DNA of 64,000 bases from the NCBI GenBank assembly GCA_903632075.3, contig CAHIKZ030000391.1:2096001-2160000 (forward strand), read 5' to 3'. Origin of the DNA: Acanthosepion pharaonis. Its lineage: Eukaryota > Mollusca > Cephalopoda > Sepiida > Sepiidae. A program made the translations under genes and the position numbers. Under the pieces are notes generated by a model. The model saw only the letters and a program-made list of their open reading frames with translations. It was not told the origin of the DNA and did not search any database. Shown one piece after another: positions 21,501-32,797 of this stretch; the first letter of the stretch is position 1, and every line of letters starts with the position of its first letter.

Positions 21501-22405
21501 TTAGTATAAATTCTATCAGTAAACCACTATCGTCTGCAAAAATTTCTTACAATGAAAAATATTTTCCTGGACCTATATAACTGGCGAAATGTTGATAAAT
21601 CCTAAAACAAATCAAATGATTAAAACATCAAATCAAATAAATAAAAACTTGTATAAATATTCCCTTGCATCAATATTCATAGGGGGATGTGCCCTCTCTT
21701 CTTGGCCTGAGAGTCACTATTCTATATTTGTCGTTCTAAATTGAACAACGAAATGATTAGTACGTAACTATCAGTAGATCTTTCGCAGGATGCCCAAAAT
21801 TGAAGCTCCGCTAAACAATTTTACTGATGAATATTTGTTCGGCGTTGAAACTGTTTTAGCCCATAGAGTCATTGTTTAAGAACTGTTTACCCAATCTCAT
21901 AAAATGAAGATGGATGATTTCGATCTGCAATGTTTAAAGTATCCATTAAATTTTATTGACGTTCGTATGCAATGATTCGGTTTTTGACAGCACTTCGTCG
22001 AAGATGCATTGAGAAATATCTCTGGGGAAAAAGTCTTAGTAATTCCTGTTCATATCTGTAGAATATGTCAATAGAATCGTTAAAAGTAACAAGACAGATT
22101 CTAATCTTGTGGAATCCTTTCTTGTGCACTTTCGAAACCGATATTTTTTTATTTATTTAACAATGTCGTATGCTCATTTTTTTTCGTTTTCCTTTCATAT
22201 TTTTTCTTCGTGCTTTGAATATTTTAATTCTTTTCTTCTTTAGCTTATTTTATTTCAAAATTATTTTGTTTCATTTAAGTTATTTTTATTTTTTCTTTAA
22301 ATATAAAATCATGAAAATTAACATAAAAAATGTACATGTCCGAATTTTAGTGATTAAATAATTGTCTATCTACCAATCTGTATGAGTATATATATAGATA
22401 TAATA
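21500..22405. other. Anonymous AT-rich DNA
   Basis: No recognised gene or repeat. A TTTTCTT-rich region lies at 22,140-22,300. Confidence 0.35.
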
Positions 22406-22407
22406 AT

Positions 22408-22409
<2 letters not shown>

Positions 22410-22459
<50 letters not shown>
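22410..22459. repeat. (TA)n microsatellite
   Basis: About 50 bases of TA ending two bases before the sequence that carries the hammerhead-like motif. Confidence 0.95.
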
Positions 22460-22463
<4 letters not shown>

Positions 22464-22506
22464 ATCAACAGACAGACTGTTTCGCTGTATCACAGATCAT
22501 CAGTGT
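22464..22506 (-). ncRNA. Hammerhead-ribozyme-like motif A
   Basis: Minus strand in order: ACA (22504-22506, stem I), the core CUGAUGA (22497-22503), a hairpin CUGU-GAU-ACAG (stem II) flanked by U and C, and the core CGAAAC. Then comes stem III, ACA-GUC-UGU, the cleavage base C (22471) and UGU (stem I). This is the topology of a type I hammerhead with a very short stem III, as known from Penelope-like elements. Weak points are stem I (three pairs, a mismatch, one more pair) and a non-pairing base at the stem II base. It is next to a TA tract. Confidence 0.6.
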
Positions 22507-22664
22507 GGCTAGACGTCCGGTTGCCTTTATCTAGGATCGAAACCCGAGTGAATTGGCGCTAGTCGGGGATTCTAGCACTAAGCGGTTGGCGCACGGCAGG
22601 TATGAAGGTTAATTTAAGCGTATTTGCATTATTAGACGCAATAGTCACTGTTTACAAACGCACA

Positions 22665-22931
22665 TGTTATATTCCGTGCTAAGGGAATAAGTACATAACA
22701 CCAGGTGGATACTAGAAGAAAGGTTTATTGTACACAACACGTATAATATGAAATAAGGTACAGTTATAAACACAGGTCAGTCTAGTAGAGAGTGCCACCA
22801 CGTGCTTGCCTCGTCTCACTCTTTGCCCCTCTCCGTCTCCTCTCGAGTCTCTCGTAGACGGTCGACTTTATAGGTACTTACTACTACATATAGTGTAATC
22901 ATTCATGGGGGTGACTGGCTATTCCATTACA
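22665..22931 (-). mobile_element. Solo-LTR-like block
   Basis: Read on the minus strand it starts TGTAATGGAATAGCC. It has TATAAAG near 22,870, then AATAAACC about 50 bases before the end, and ends GCACGGAATATAACA. TG...CA ends, a TATA box and a polyadenylation signal fit an LTR of 267 bp. No matching target duplication is visible. Its 3' end is shared with 9,011-9,214. Confidence 0.45.
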
Positions 22932-22938
22932 TCAATAT

Positions 22939-23073
22939 ATAAAAGTGAACATTGAAGTTAACACTCAGAGGCGACAGGCTGTTTCATGCTAGCCGTAATC
23001 GTTGGCCTGACGATTGCGCCTAGCATGAAACAGCCTGTCGCCTCTGAGTGTTGATTTCAATGTTCACTTTTAT
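22939..23073. repeat. 64-bp-arm palindrome containing a hammerhead-like core
   Basis: Arms 22,939-23,002 and 23,010-23,073 are complementary at 60 of 64 positions around a seven-base loop (TGGCCTG). A transcript would form one long hairpin. The + strand loop and right arm contain the hammerhead-like motif B, so the palindrome probably arose by inverted duplication of an element end. Confidence 0.85.
23004..23042 (+). ncRNA. Hammerhead-ribozyme-like motif B
   Basis: Plus strand in order: GGC (23004-23006, stem I), core CUGACGA (23007-23013), then U, UGC-GCCUA-GCA (stem II) and U. The core GAAAC follows (23027-23031), then stem III ACA-GCC-UGU, cleavage base C (23039) and GCC (stem I). Order, spacing and all invariant core bases are as in a type I hammerhead. 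Stems are short (three pairs each). In a full transcript the 64-bp palindrome would compete with this fold. Confidence 0.55.
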
Positions 23074-23152
23074 ATTTATATTTACATACGCTCTATCTCT
23101 GATATTGAGCATTTCATCCCACAAATATAGCACACCTTAAAACTCTATTTTT

Positions 23153-23153
<1 letters not shown>

Positions 23154-23186
<33 letters not shown>

Positions 23187-23189
23187 CAC

Positions 23190-23227
<38 letters not shown>

Positions 23228-23231
23228 GTAT
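23154..23231. repeat. (CA)n-(TA)n-(GTAT)n microsatellite
   Basis: CA run, TA run with interruptions, then several GTAT units. Confidence 0.9.
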
Positions 23232-23342
23232 CGTATTATATAAGTAAACATTTGTCACTCGCTTAGATGTTTCATGTTACCTTCAGCTTCCAAACTCCAG
23301 AGTTTCGTAGATGAACCGTTTGGGAATCACTCCGTCCAATCG

Positions 23343-23576
23343 TCAGGGGCTATCGGACATTGATTGATATGGACTGAGTTTGTTAGAAATATTTTTGGGA
23401 CTTCCCGGAGGTATAGTGTACCAGGAAATTTGTTGATTTGTTCTCGAGTTCCTTTCTTTAAGAAATCTCAAAGCTCCAACCCAAAGAAGAACAGTTGGGC
23501 AGACACCCCAATGAAGGTTCACCAAAGATTTTCCCATTCCTTCTATTTCTATTTTCATGTCTTTGTGTATATTCAA
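23343..23576 (-). pseudogene. LINE 3'-terminal fragment
   Basis: The minus-strand frame reads KDMKIEIEGM, VGALRFLKERN and IPPGSPKNISNK. These correspond to the DLEIEISKMW, VGALGLVGKD and IPGSPCHKEIQK landmarks seen in the copy at 63.64-63.93 kb. This is the conserved C-terminal end of a LINE reverse-transcriptase protein. It is truncated and has no start of its own. Confidence 0.6.
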
Positions 23577-23639
23577 TTTTTCACATGATCATCATGAATA
23601 TTAAATAAATTATTCAATATTTCAACGAACATCTTAATT

Positions 23640-23830
23640 ATTTACATTGTTTGGACTGTATCATTATTATTAACATATTCATGACGTTTCGTCCGTTATA
23701 CGCTCCGGCTTTCTTCAGATGATTGTAATTTCAAAATGAATCTTTTATTTCAGGCTTGACTGTTCTAGTTCCACGAGCGCGATACCTCTTCCGGATGTCT
23801 CAGTTATCTCCCTTTTACTCAACTCTCAAA
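23640..23830 (-). repeat. Diverged copy of the 27-kb repeat, degenerate hammerhead core
   Basis: Minus strand: CATCTGAAGAAAGCCGGAGCGTATAACGGACGAAACGTCATGAATA. The core words CUGAAGA and GAAAC and a GCCG..CGGAC partial stem II are retained at the right places. Stem III is not formed. The right flank, TTGACTGTTCTAGTTCCACG, matches the repeat at 27.06 and 20.63 kb. Confidence 0.45.
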
Positions 23831-24269
23831 GTGTGGCACCATTTACCGAGGCAGAAAAAGAAAAGAAAGAAAAGTAGGCAAAAAGAGGCGAGACCCAAAA
23901 CGTGGATGATAAGCAGAACACCACGGCTAAGAGACAATGGTTAAAGGATATTTTGATAAATAACAAATGGCGAAAGAGTGTCATTACAATGACAGGGAAA
24001 TTCTGAGTGGATACATGAATCGGGTGTGTTTTGGCGACTGCTGTGTTATCTGGGATGCGTAAACAAACTGCTGGCCAAAGAAAAATCCAAATGAAAATGT
24101 TATTTCGATAAGTGACAGAAAACAGGTGGACTAGATGGCTTTGGATAGATATGAAAAATTTGTGTCAAAAGCCGAACACGATGTGTCCACTGACCGATTT
24201 TTTTTCGACGGAACATCTTTAGCCTGCGATAATAAAATATGTACCGAAAGGAAATGAATGGGAACTTAG

Positions 24270-24620
24270 AAATGGAGATCAATGCAGTTACTTTGGTAAC
24301 CAGGCGTTGGAAGCGAGTTGGGAACGACGTGGCTGATATCAAATCTAACCAGATTCCCACCCGAATCACCAAAAGGTTAGAACGTCACATTTGGGTGCCG
24401 CGACCGATACCAAGCCAGTTGGTCGTCACAGGACGAGACAACACGACTGACACGACAGGCGGACGTCACGTTTGGAGCGGCGACACCCGAACGGAGCAGC
24501 GAGGAGCGAACAGCTGGCGCCGCGGCGAGGACGTCACAGTTGGTGCCGTGGTAGACCAGGATAGGACGTCATAGTTGGCGCTGCGACCAGGGGACGACGT
24601 CACAAAAGTTTTTGTTAACC
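24270..24620 (+). mobile_element. Second copy of the retrotransposon leader
   Basis: Homologous to 19,395-19,690. It contains about five TTGG.GC.GCGAC-like motifs, each preceded by ACGTCA(C/T): near 24,388, 24,470, 24,534, 24,567 and a weaker one near 24,420. It ends GGGGACGACGTCACA, like the first copy. The surrounding LTR is not recognisable here. Confidence 0.45.
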
Positions 24621-25855
24621 ACTGCAGTATCCAAGTATTGGATTCATAACTCATTTTGTCAAGTCACTGGATTCAACCAACGCTTTTATCCACTGAGTCA
24701 TTAGTATTAATTTTTAGGACTTATAAAACTAATGATTTCGTTTCATATTTTTTACCAGAGCTCATATTGCATTTTTTTGTTGATGTTGTTTTTCTCTAGC
24801 ACTCCGTATTACTGGTTCCCATATTGTTTTCATTTCTATGCTTGGCCGTTTTAGGAGATTTTGTGGTCGAGCAGATGTGCTGATTCCTTAGTTTTCGTAT
24901 TTTCTAGTGATGGTCTCTATCTGTTATTTCAACTTCATCACACGGTGGGTGGTGAGGTGATTTCCTGTTTTTCTCTATATAGTCAGCTAAGCCGGATTTT
25001 TCTATTTCCCCTCGAAATACGGCTTAATCTATACCATCTGAAATAATATCCAAAATCCACAGAATGTTCAACTCTTAAGAAATATGAAGGTAATTACATA
25101 TGCATGTTCCTTATGTCCCGCCCCGGAGAGGGGAGAATTAAGAAAATGACAGGAGAGTTCCATAAGATTTATAATGCATGCCATTCACACTGACTGGGGT
25201 TTTGTTGTGTTGATTTACGGTAAAACTATTTTTCACAAGACAAGCGACGTTCGTCTAAAATTTTTTAATTTTTTTATGATTTCATAAGTTTAAGCCATTT
25301 TAAACATATCTTGAAGACAGAAATAATGTCGAAGTATTGTGAAACATTGTTAAACATTGTGTATTTTCATCTTTTTTCTTTTCCTTAAATTGTATTCTTC
25401 TCTAAATGTATTATTATTAATATTATTATTATTTAATTTTATTTATTAATCTCACACGTTAATTTTATCACGTTAATCGACAGATTTAATCGAATTTTGT
25501 AAGTATACTCGTTCAACTTGTTTTAAGCGATATTTATTTATATATTTATTTTTGTTTTAACACGCTGCCTAAGTCGTAATTTATTTATTTTAATCGTAAA
25601 AACAATGCAAATTTCTAATTATTTTAAGGTTGCATTTTTTATTTATCTATTTAATATTTTATTGTATTATTTTATTTTTTTTATTTATTTATTTTTCTGT
25701 ATTAACAATAATTATCAGTTGGGGGAGATAAAAACTTGAAAAAAGTAAAAAGAAGTAGAAAACACATAATTACATTCCTAGTATCCGACGAGTATCCACA
25801 TAAAAAAAAGAAAAAGTAAAAAAAAAAAATTCCCCCGTAAACAATTTAAATAGAG
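24620..25855. other. Anonymous, very AT-rich in part
   Basis: 25,380-25,700 is almost entirely A/T with TTTATTTATT runs. No gene found. Confidence 0.4.
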
Positions 25856-25859
25856 CTCA

Positions 25860-26105
25860 CACCATTGCGATTGGTTGTTGGTCAACTTCCAATCAAATGC
25901 GTGACAGAGGGGTATGGTTTGCCTAATATAAGTCAGTGTCTGCAGGCTGTTAATTTAGATGATGTGGGTGGGCATCAGAGACTGATCAGCTCTGATGGGG
26001 TCGATTTGGTGAGGGGCTATGAGGTTTGAAAGACCCGAAACTGCCCAGTGACCCAAATCAAAACATCACCGATGAAGCCCTCTAGCGCTAAAGAGCGTAT
26101 GTTCA
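25860..26105 (+). promoter_or_regulatory. Promoter-like segment followed by a structured RNA-like segment
   Basis: GATTGG and CCAATC (25,869-25,898) form an inverted pair of CCAAT boxes. A TATA-like AATATAAG follows at about 25,926. Then comes a region with strong pairings: GGTC..GACC, ACTG-CC-CAGT and GATTTGG..CCAAATC. It contains CUGAUGG and CGAAAC in hammerhead order, but the cleavage base would be G and stem I does not form. It ends next to an (ATT)n tract at 26,107-26,148. It may be an LTR or an unrecognised RNA-derived repeat. Confidence 0.3.
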
Positions 26106-26110
26106 AAGTA

Positions 26111-26149
<39 letters not shown>

Positions 26150-26939
26150 AGCACTTAGATGAATACCAAATATGACTTGATTTATTTTTGTTGCATCAGG
26201 TAAAATTAATAAAAGATTCAATGTTCTCAGATATGATTGCGACCCTTAAAACACATGTGTGATGATAATTACGTATGCAAGCTTCTAACTTTCCGCATTG
26301 GAATAATGAACTGAATGACAGGAAAGTTTCATAAGGTATATAATAAGCTCTTTGATGCATTTCTTTTAGCAACTAATCAACTAAGATGAGCATGATCTCC
26401 AGCATATTATGGATACGAACTTTATTCTCATCGGGATCTGGTTGGATTCTTCGAGCATCAGCTCAGGATAAAAATCAGAACTGATAAAGAGCGTTTGATA
26501 TCGGCAGATTTCAGTGAAAGTTGGTTGAAAGTCGCAAGCCTTGTCCGCGTGAACGCGACCATCATACTTTCGTCACAACGCGGCAGTGTTCTGACGAAGA
26601 CCTCACATAGTTAAGATGTCATCTTTTCGTTTTCCTGGCTAATGTGAGTAATTAATGTTCTCGGACTGTTCTTTGTGTCCTCTTTTGTTACGGTTCTTAT
26701 CAATATTCCCAGTCTCACCGGTTTGTTTTTATTTCATTTTCATCTTGACTGAGGTTTTTTCCCCACCCTAAAATTTATTGTCTCCTTCCCTCACCTTTAG
26801 TTAGTGAACGTCTTGATTTTTCCTATCGTCAGAGTACAGCAGACACCCTTATCTTTATGCGGGATGGACAGTTTGAATATTTGGTTGCGAGTTCATTTTC
26901 CTTATTACGATCCCACTCCCCCCATCATCTCATGATACA

Positions 26940-27239
26940 TCATTTTTATGTACACTATTTACATTATTCGGACTATTGTCCTCCTCTTTGTCGCCATATT
27001 TATTACAAGGTTTCGGCTGTTGTACGCTGTGGTTGGAATGTCCAACTGAACCCTTTATTTCGCTCACTGGGGTAGACTGTTCGAGTTCCACGTGCCATGT
27101 TTAATAAATAAAAGGGCTCAATTCGACATTCCAACCACTGAAGAAGGCCGGAGTGTACAACGGCCGAAACCTTGTAATAAATATGGCGAAAAAGATGAGA
27201 ACAATAGTCCGAATAATGTAAATAGTGTACATACCTCAT

Positions 27240-27240
<1 letters not shown>
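26940..27240. repeat. Inverted repeat with a hammerhead-like core in one arm
   Basis: Left arm (about 26,945-27,065) and right arm (about 27,108-27,236) are complementary: ATTTACATTATTCGGACTATTGT, TTATTACAAGGTTTCGGC, GGTTGGAATGTC and AACCC(T)TTTATT blocks. The left arm lacks the CUGAAGA part. Related single arms lie at 20,480-20,690 and 23,640-23,830, so it is a family of short elements in this window. Confidence 0.75.
27131..27182 (+). ncRNA. Hammerhead-ribozyme-like motif D
   Basis: Plus strand: core CUGAAGA (27138-27144), A, stem II GGCCG (27146-27150) with CGGCC (27161-27165), core GAAAC (27166-27170), and a minimal stem III AC-CUU-GU with A (27176) as cleavage base. The five-pair G/C stem II and the exact core are convincing. 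Stem I is not: ACCA before the core does not pair with AUAAAUAUGG after the cut. Probably a decayed ribozyme. Confidence 0.4.
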
Positions 27241-28890
<1,650 letters not shown>

Positions 28891-28964
28891 TACTAGCTAC
28901 CACGGTTTCATTCCATGTGGTGAATCCTAGGTTAGGCAGTATCTGGTTCATTATAATTTTTTAT

Positions 28965-29100
28965 TTATAAATAATTTATTTATTTTACATAGTGTATTGA
29001 GCACTATTCGTTTTAACTTATTACTCGTGTTATTTATTTTTGTACCAAAAATTTAAGTTACTGGACGATTTCTTTCGCCATGTTCGGACGTTTCTGGTGC
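28965..29100 (+). repeat. Fragment resembling the retroelement terminal repeat at 54.1 kb
   Basis: GTATTGAGCACTATTCGTTTTAAC, then ACTGGACGATTT after about 60 bases. These recall GTATCGAGCACTATTTTC, then CTTTGGACTATTT, in the 54-kb copy. Short and diverged. Confidence 0.3.
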
Positions 29101-29188
29101 TTTTTTTTTCCATTTATGCTCGAATGTCAATTTATTTGAAAATTGTGCTACACAGTTTTGTTCACTCACCGAGTTTAAATAGATTTAC

Positions 29189-29190
<2 letters not shown>

Positions 29191-29251
<61 letters not shown>

Positions 29252-29331
29252 GTTCCAATGATAGTTGTTCCAAACAGAAACGTGTATAAATAAAAGAAGA
29301 GAGAAACCGTAAAAGGTTTTGGTTGTATTGT

Positions 29332-29411
<80 letters not shown>

Positions 29412-29497
29412 AAGATGTTATAGTTGTTCCAATGACAGAAACGTGTATATATAAAAAGAAGAGAGAAACCGTAAAAGGTTTTGGTTATATTGTGGAC

Positions 29498-29545
<48 letters not shown>
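29191..29545. repeat. (TA)n tracts separated by a duplicated 80-base segment
   Basis: TA runs at 29,191-29,248, 29,335-29,408 and 29,501-29,545. The two unique segments between them (about 29,249-29,334 and 29,409-29,500) are near copies, both with AGTTGTTCCAATGA, CAGAAACGTGTATA and GAGAAACCGTAAAAGG. So a unit of TA tract plus 85 bases has been duplicated in tandem. Confidence 0.8.
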
Positions 29546-29549
<4 letters not shown>

Positions 29550-29656
29550 TTCTACACAAATTTTTTGTATAACTGCTACTCCCTAAAAAGCGAATGTTTA
29601 ACATCAAAAATCAAAGGGAAAATTAATTAACTTTAATATTATCTGGAAATATCTAC

Positions 29657-29702
29657 GTTTTGCCTGAAGAAGGTCCCGAAACCGGAAACGCGTTTAGCAA
29701 AA
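29657..29702 (+). ncRNA. Hammerhead-ribozyme-like motif E
   Basis: Plus strand: GUUUUGC (stem I), core CUGAAGA (29664-29670), a weak stem II GGU..ACC, core GAAAC (29685-29689), stem III AC-GC-GU, cleavage base U (29694), then UA and GCAAAA, which pairs six bases of stem I. A two-base bulge at the cleavage side is unusual. A TA tract begins 57 bases downstream (29,759-29,809). Confidence 0.35.
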
Positions 29703-29755
29703 TTATGGAAAATAAAATATGATATATATTTTAAAAAGATCCACATTATAACCAT

Positions 29756-29758
<3 letters not shown>

Positions 29759-29809
<51 letters not shown>
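29759..29809. repeat. (TA)n microsatellite
   Basis: About 50 bases of TA. Confidence 0.95.
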
Positions 29810-29810
<1 letters not shown>

Positions 29811-29959
29811 GCAAACACATACACGGTGTGATAGGTAAATTACCGCCATTTCAGCTTTTTAATATTACGCTCCGCTCATACAAGTTGTTTGTTTTTGATT
29901 TTGTTGGCTTCCCAGTATAGGAGGGTCAGTTGGGCACTGTCTGTGATAAAATATTCACC

Positions 29960-30545
29960 ATGAATCAATACACTCCGCCAGAAATTCGGAAACAGCATGC
30001 TCTGTTACTTGGCATTCGCACCTGAACCTCCAATACTAACATTGCAGAATGTTTGGGTTTCAATATGAGGTGCGTGCAGAGCAGACGGAAAGAGTTGGAT
30101 GAGTCTAATGGTGATTACGATGGTACGAATCTTGGAAATCTCACTCTGAACGTTCTGCTAAGAAAAGAATTACCGTATTTGGGACCCAACACATCAAATG
30201 CCTTGAGTGTTGCCCAGGGTAAAGAAAATGGCTTGTAGAAGACCTTATATCTGTAAACAGGATTCTGCACCATGTTATACAAGCAGGAGAACCCAGTCTT
30301 GGCTCTTTGACAATTTCGGCGATCACATAACCATTTACACATGGACACCTAAGTCCCCAGACTGCATGCACCTTGATTATTATTTGTGGGGAGGATTTGA
30401 GCGAAAGACCAACAAAACTTGTAACACTAAAAAATGGACTGACGGCAAGGATTATGGCAGCATTCACATACTTAAACCGGAAGGAGATGCAGGAGATTTT
30501 GAAGTCGTCTGGAGAGTGTGGTTGAAGCAAATTTTGATTTTATGA
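29960..30545 (+). pseudogene. Internally deleted mariner/DDE-type transposase gene
   Basis: The frame opens with ATG at 29,960 (MNQYTPPEIRKQHALLLGIR), has an in-frame TGA at about 30,023, and continues TNIAECLGFNMR..VQSRRKELDESNGDY, a helix-turn-helix N-terminus. About 90 bases later, in another frame, come RPYICKQDSAPCYTSRRTQSW and DNFGDHI, then SPDCMHLDYYLWG. These are the second and third catalytic regions of an IS630/mariner-type DDE transposase (QDSAPCHTS and SPDxNPLDYYVWG). The middle of the gene, with the first catalytic Asp, is deleted. The family moves DNA by cut and paste; this copy cannot. No clear terminal inverted repeats were found. Confidence 0.75.
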
Positions 30546-30883
30546 AGATATTTACTAATTATTATTTCAAGATATTTTGGTGTAATTTTAGTAAATATAT
30601 CTTATTAAAATGAGATGTCAGTGTTATTTTTCATTTAAACAACAATTTATCTATCGCAAGCTTTTTTTTAATAAATTTATAGGAGATGGCGACGTAACCG
30701 CGAAACTGTGGCTCAGATGTAACGTGAGGAACTGTTGTATATATATGTATAGTTTAGAATTGCAAGGAAGGAAGGGTGTTCGATGTCGAAGATAAAGGGT
30801 TGTTGATATTGAGTGTGTGTACATTAATACCAGGTCTCAGATTTCCATGCTTATATTTTCTGTATCATTCCCTCTCTACGTAT

Positions 30884-30884
30884 A

Positions 30885-30934
<50 letters not shown>

Positions 30935-30944
30935 GATGCGCAGG

Positions 30945-31023
<79 letters not shown>
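30884..31023. repeat. (CA)n-(CA)n-(TA)n compound microsatellite
   Basis: CA 30,884-30,931, a short interruption, CA 30,949-30,980, TA 30,981-31,023. 30,550-30,880 before it is anonymous. Confidence 0.95.
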
Positions 31024-31025
<2 letters not shown>

Positions 31026-31223
31026 CACGCACACATATTAATCAGTTCACCACAAGTAAAGAGGCTGCTAGGAATGAAAAGTCTTTAGAAGAAAGTGGAA
31101 GCCCAATTCTCTTGTAAAAAATTCCATTCTTCAGGGGTTGTGGCTTTAAAGTCAGGGCTCCAGAAGATTGGAAATGTCGGGATAAAATTGATATGTAAAC
31201 ATGAAATATTTTTTTTATAGATT

Positions 31224-31226
<3 letters not shown>

Positions 31227-31276
<50 letters not shown>
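31227..31276. repeat. (TA)n microsatellite
   Basis: About 50 bases of TA. Confidence 0.95.
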
Positions 31277-31359
31277 GTTATAATTAGGCAGCAATAATTC
31301 TGATGATTTTTTGGCTTAAATTCAGTCCAGATTTCGTTTGGGGATTTGTTTTTTTATAA

Positions 31360-31560
31360 CTGATATCTCCCCAAGCAAGCCACTCACGACACTCAGACAC
31401 AAGGGGTTACGGAGTGTGCATGAATTAGAAAAAAAGAAACATAAGGAGCAAGTACAAAAGAAGAGTAATTCGGAGGCCATTAGATAGCGATTCTCATTTT
31501 ATTTAAGATTTTCAAGAGTAATGTGAACTGGAATGCTTGAACCAGCAGAGGTTTCCACAA
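31360..31560 (+). repeat. Dispersed repeat R1, partial
   Basis: Contains AGCCACTCACGACACTCAGAC, AAGGGGTTACGGAGTGTG and GAATTAGAAAAA in the order seen at 17,265-17,330. Confidence 0.5.
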
Positions 31561-31959
31561 GCTTTTGCTTCTCATAGTATTTTTAAGATGATAAAATGGT
31601 TTGTTGTTGATCAGGATCAAATTCTTGCAAAATGTGACCAAATTTGTTTTTTTGTTCTTTTTCTGTTCAAGTAATCTCTGCTGGTGCAGTCATTATAAAG
31701 AATCGTGTTTTTTTAAATGTGGTAGACAAGAAAAATCACCCACATGCTGGATATCTTTCGAATATATGAATTCCAATGAATAATCTGTAAAAAAATATCT
31801 ATAAAAACTGTTATATTGAGGTAGACCGCACCAGAAAAGAAATTATTAATCATTTAAAGATGTTATAATTTTCGGATATAAAAGACCATCTCAAAATAAG
31901 AATGAAAGCCATTGTACATGATCCCAAATCGTTTGAAATAAAAATAAGAAGGCTCGAGA

Positions 31960-32160
31960 ACATACCAACTGGCGGGTTTCCATCACCATCGGGTACCAAA
32001 ATCTTCGAAGCCGCAAGAAGAGAATAGGAAGAAGCCAGACGACAAGAGAGAAAGGCTCGACAAACTCTACCCCGTCCTACACCAACATTATTATGCAGTC
32101 AATAGAATCGGTTCTTCCATGCAAGCATTGGTCTACTTAGACATCAACACATCATCATAA
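31960..32160 (+). pseudogene. Possible LINE C-terminal zinc-motif remnant
   Basis: The frame before the end reads RRQERKARQT, and the end reads HASIGLLRHQHIII. This resembles the SRIGLxSHLRxH end of several invertebrate LINE proteins preceded by a basic region. The cysteines of the finger and one stop are not in good order. Weak call. Confidence 0.3.
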
Positions 32161-32570
32161 AAGAAGCGGTCAGAAAAGTAGAAATTAAATTGTTATAAAC
32201 GAGGGGAAGCCAACGATGACGTAACATATAAATACATTATTAATTGGCTGGCATATTAAATATTTTGTTCTAATGTTGAGATACTGTCTTTTTTTTGGTG
32301 AAATATGCTTAATTTATGGTTGCTTTTGTGTAAGAATAACTTGTAAAATTTTGAGGTTTCTTGAGATATTTTTGTATTATCCATTAATATGTATTTTATG
32401 ATATGAGTAGTAATTTAGTTGTTTCTGATGTGATAATCGATATGTGAACTAATTTCTCTAATTGCAAACGATTGTTTACTGACAGGTTCTCTACCAACCC
32501 ACTACTTAAAACTGGAAAATATTATAATAATGCTGATGAAAATCGATTGGTCCGATGAGAAGCACCCGTT
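32160..32570. other. Anonymous AT-rich DNA
   Basis: No recognised feature. Confidence 0.35.
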
Positions 32571-32571
32571 C

Positions 32572-32630
32572 ACTGCGCGTGCGCACGCACGTGCTCACGA
32601 GCGCGCGTGTGTGTGTGTGTGTGTGTGCGT
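32572..32630. repeat. Alternating purine-pyrimidine tract
   Basis: Almost every step alternates G/A with C/T: GCGCGTGCGCACGCACGTG, then CTCACGAGCGCGCGTG, then (TG)n. This is the classic Z-DNA-prone composition, here unusually rich in CG steps. Confidence 0.7.
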
Positions 32631-32681
32631 CTAACTTCGGGCAATAGCGCGTATATTTGTGTCTATTTAATCATCTATATA

Positions 32682-32797
32682 GCTTACGGCCATATCAAGT
32701 AGACACGCCCGTTCCGGCCCAATCACCGAGGTTAAGCAATGTTGAGTCTGGTTAATTCCTACATGGGTGACTCTTTGATAATACTGGGCGCTGTCAC
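32682..32797 (+). repeat. 5S rRNA-like unit
   Basis: Full-length order: GCTTACGGCCATATCA, ACGCCCGTTCCGGCCCAATCA, CCGAGGTTAAGCAATGTTGAG, TGGGTGAC and ATACTGGGCGCTGTC. Closer to a real 5S rRNA at its 5' end than the 16.7-kb units, but the middle is diverged. No T-run terminator follows. Pseudogene or SINE head. Confidence 0.6.

Noticed and set aside
21835..21880. CTGATGA followed by GAAAC on the + strand
   Set aside because: No stem II, III or I can be drawn between and around the core words, so it is a chance match to the hammerhead core.
23260..23350. CTGACGA and GAAAC on the minus strand near the 23.3-kb LINE end
   Set aside because: A stem III (ACUC-UG-GAGU) forms, but the 33 bases between core words give no stem II and the flanks do not pair.
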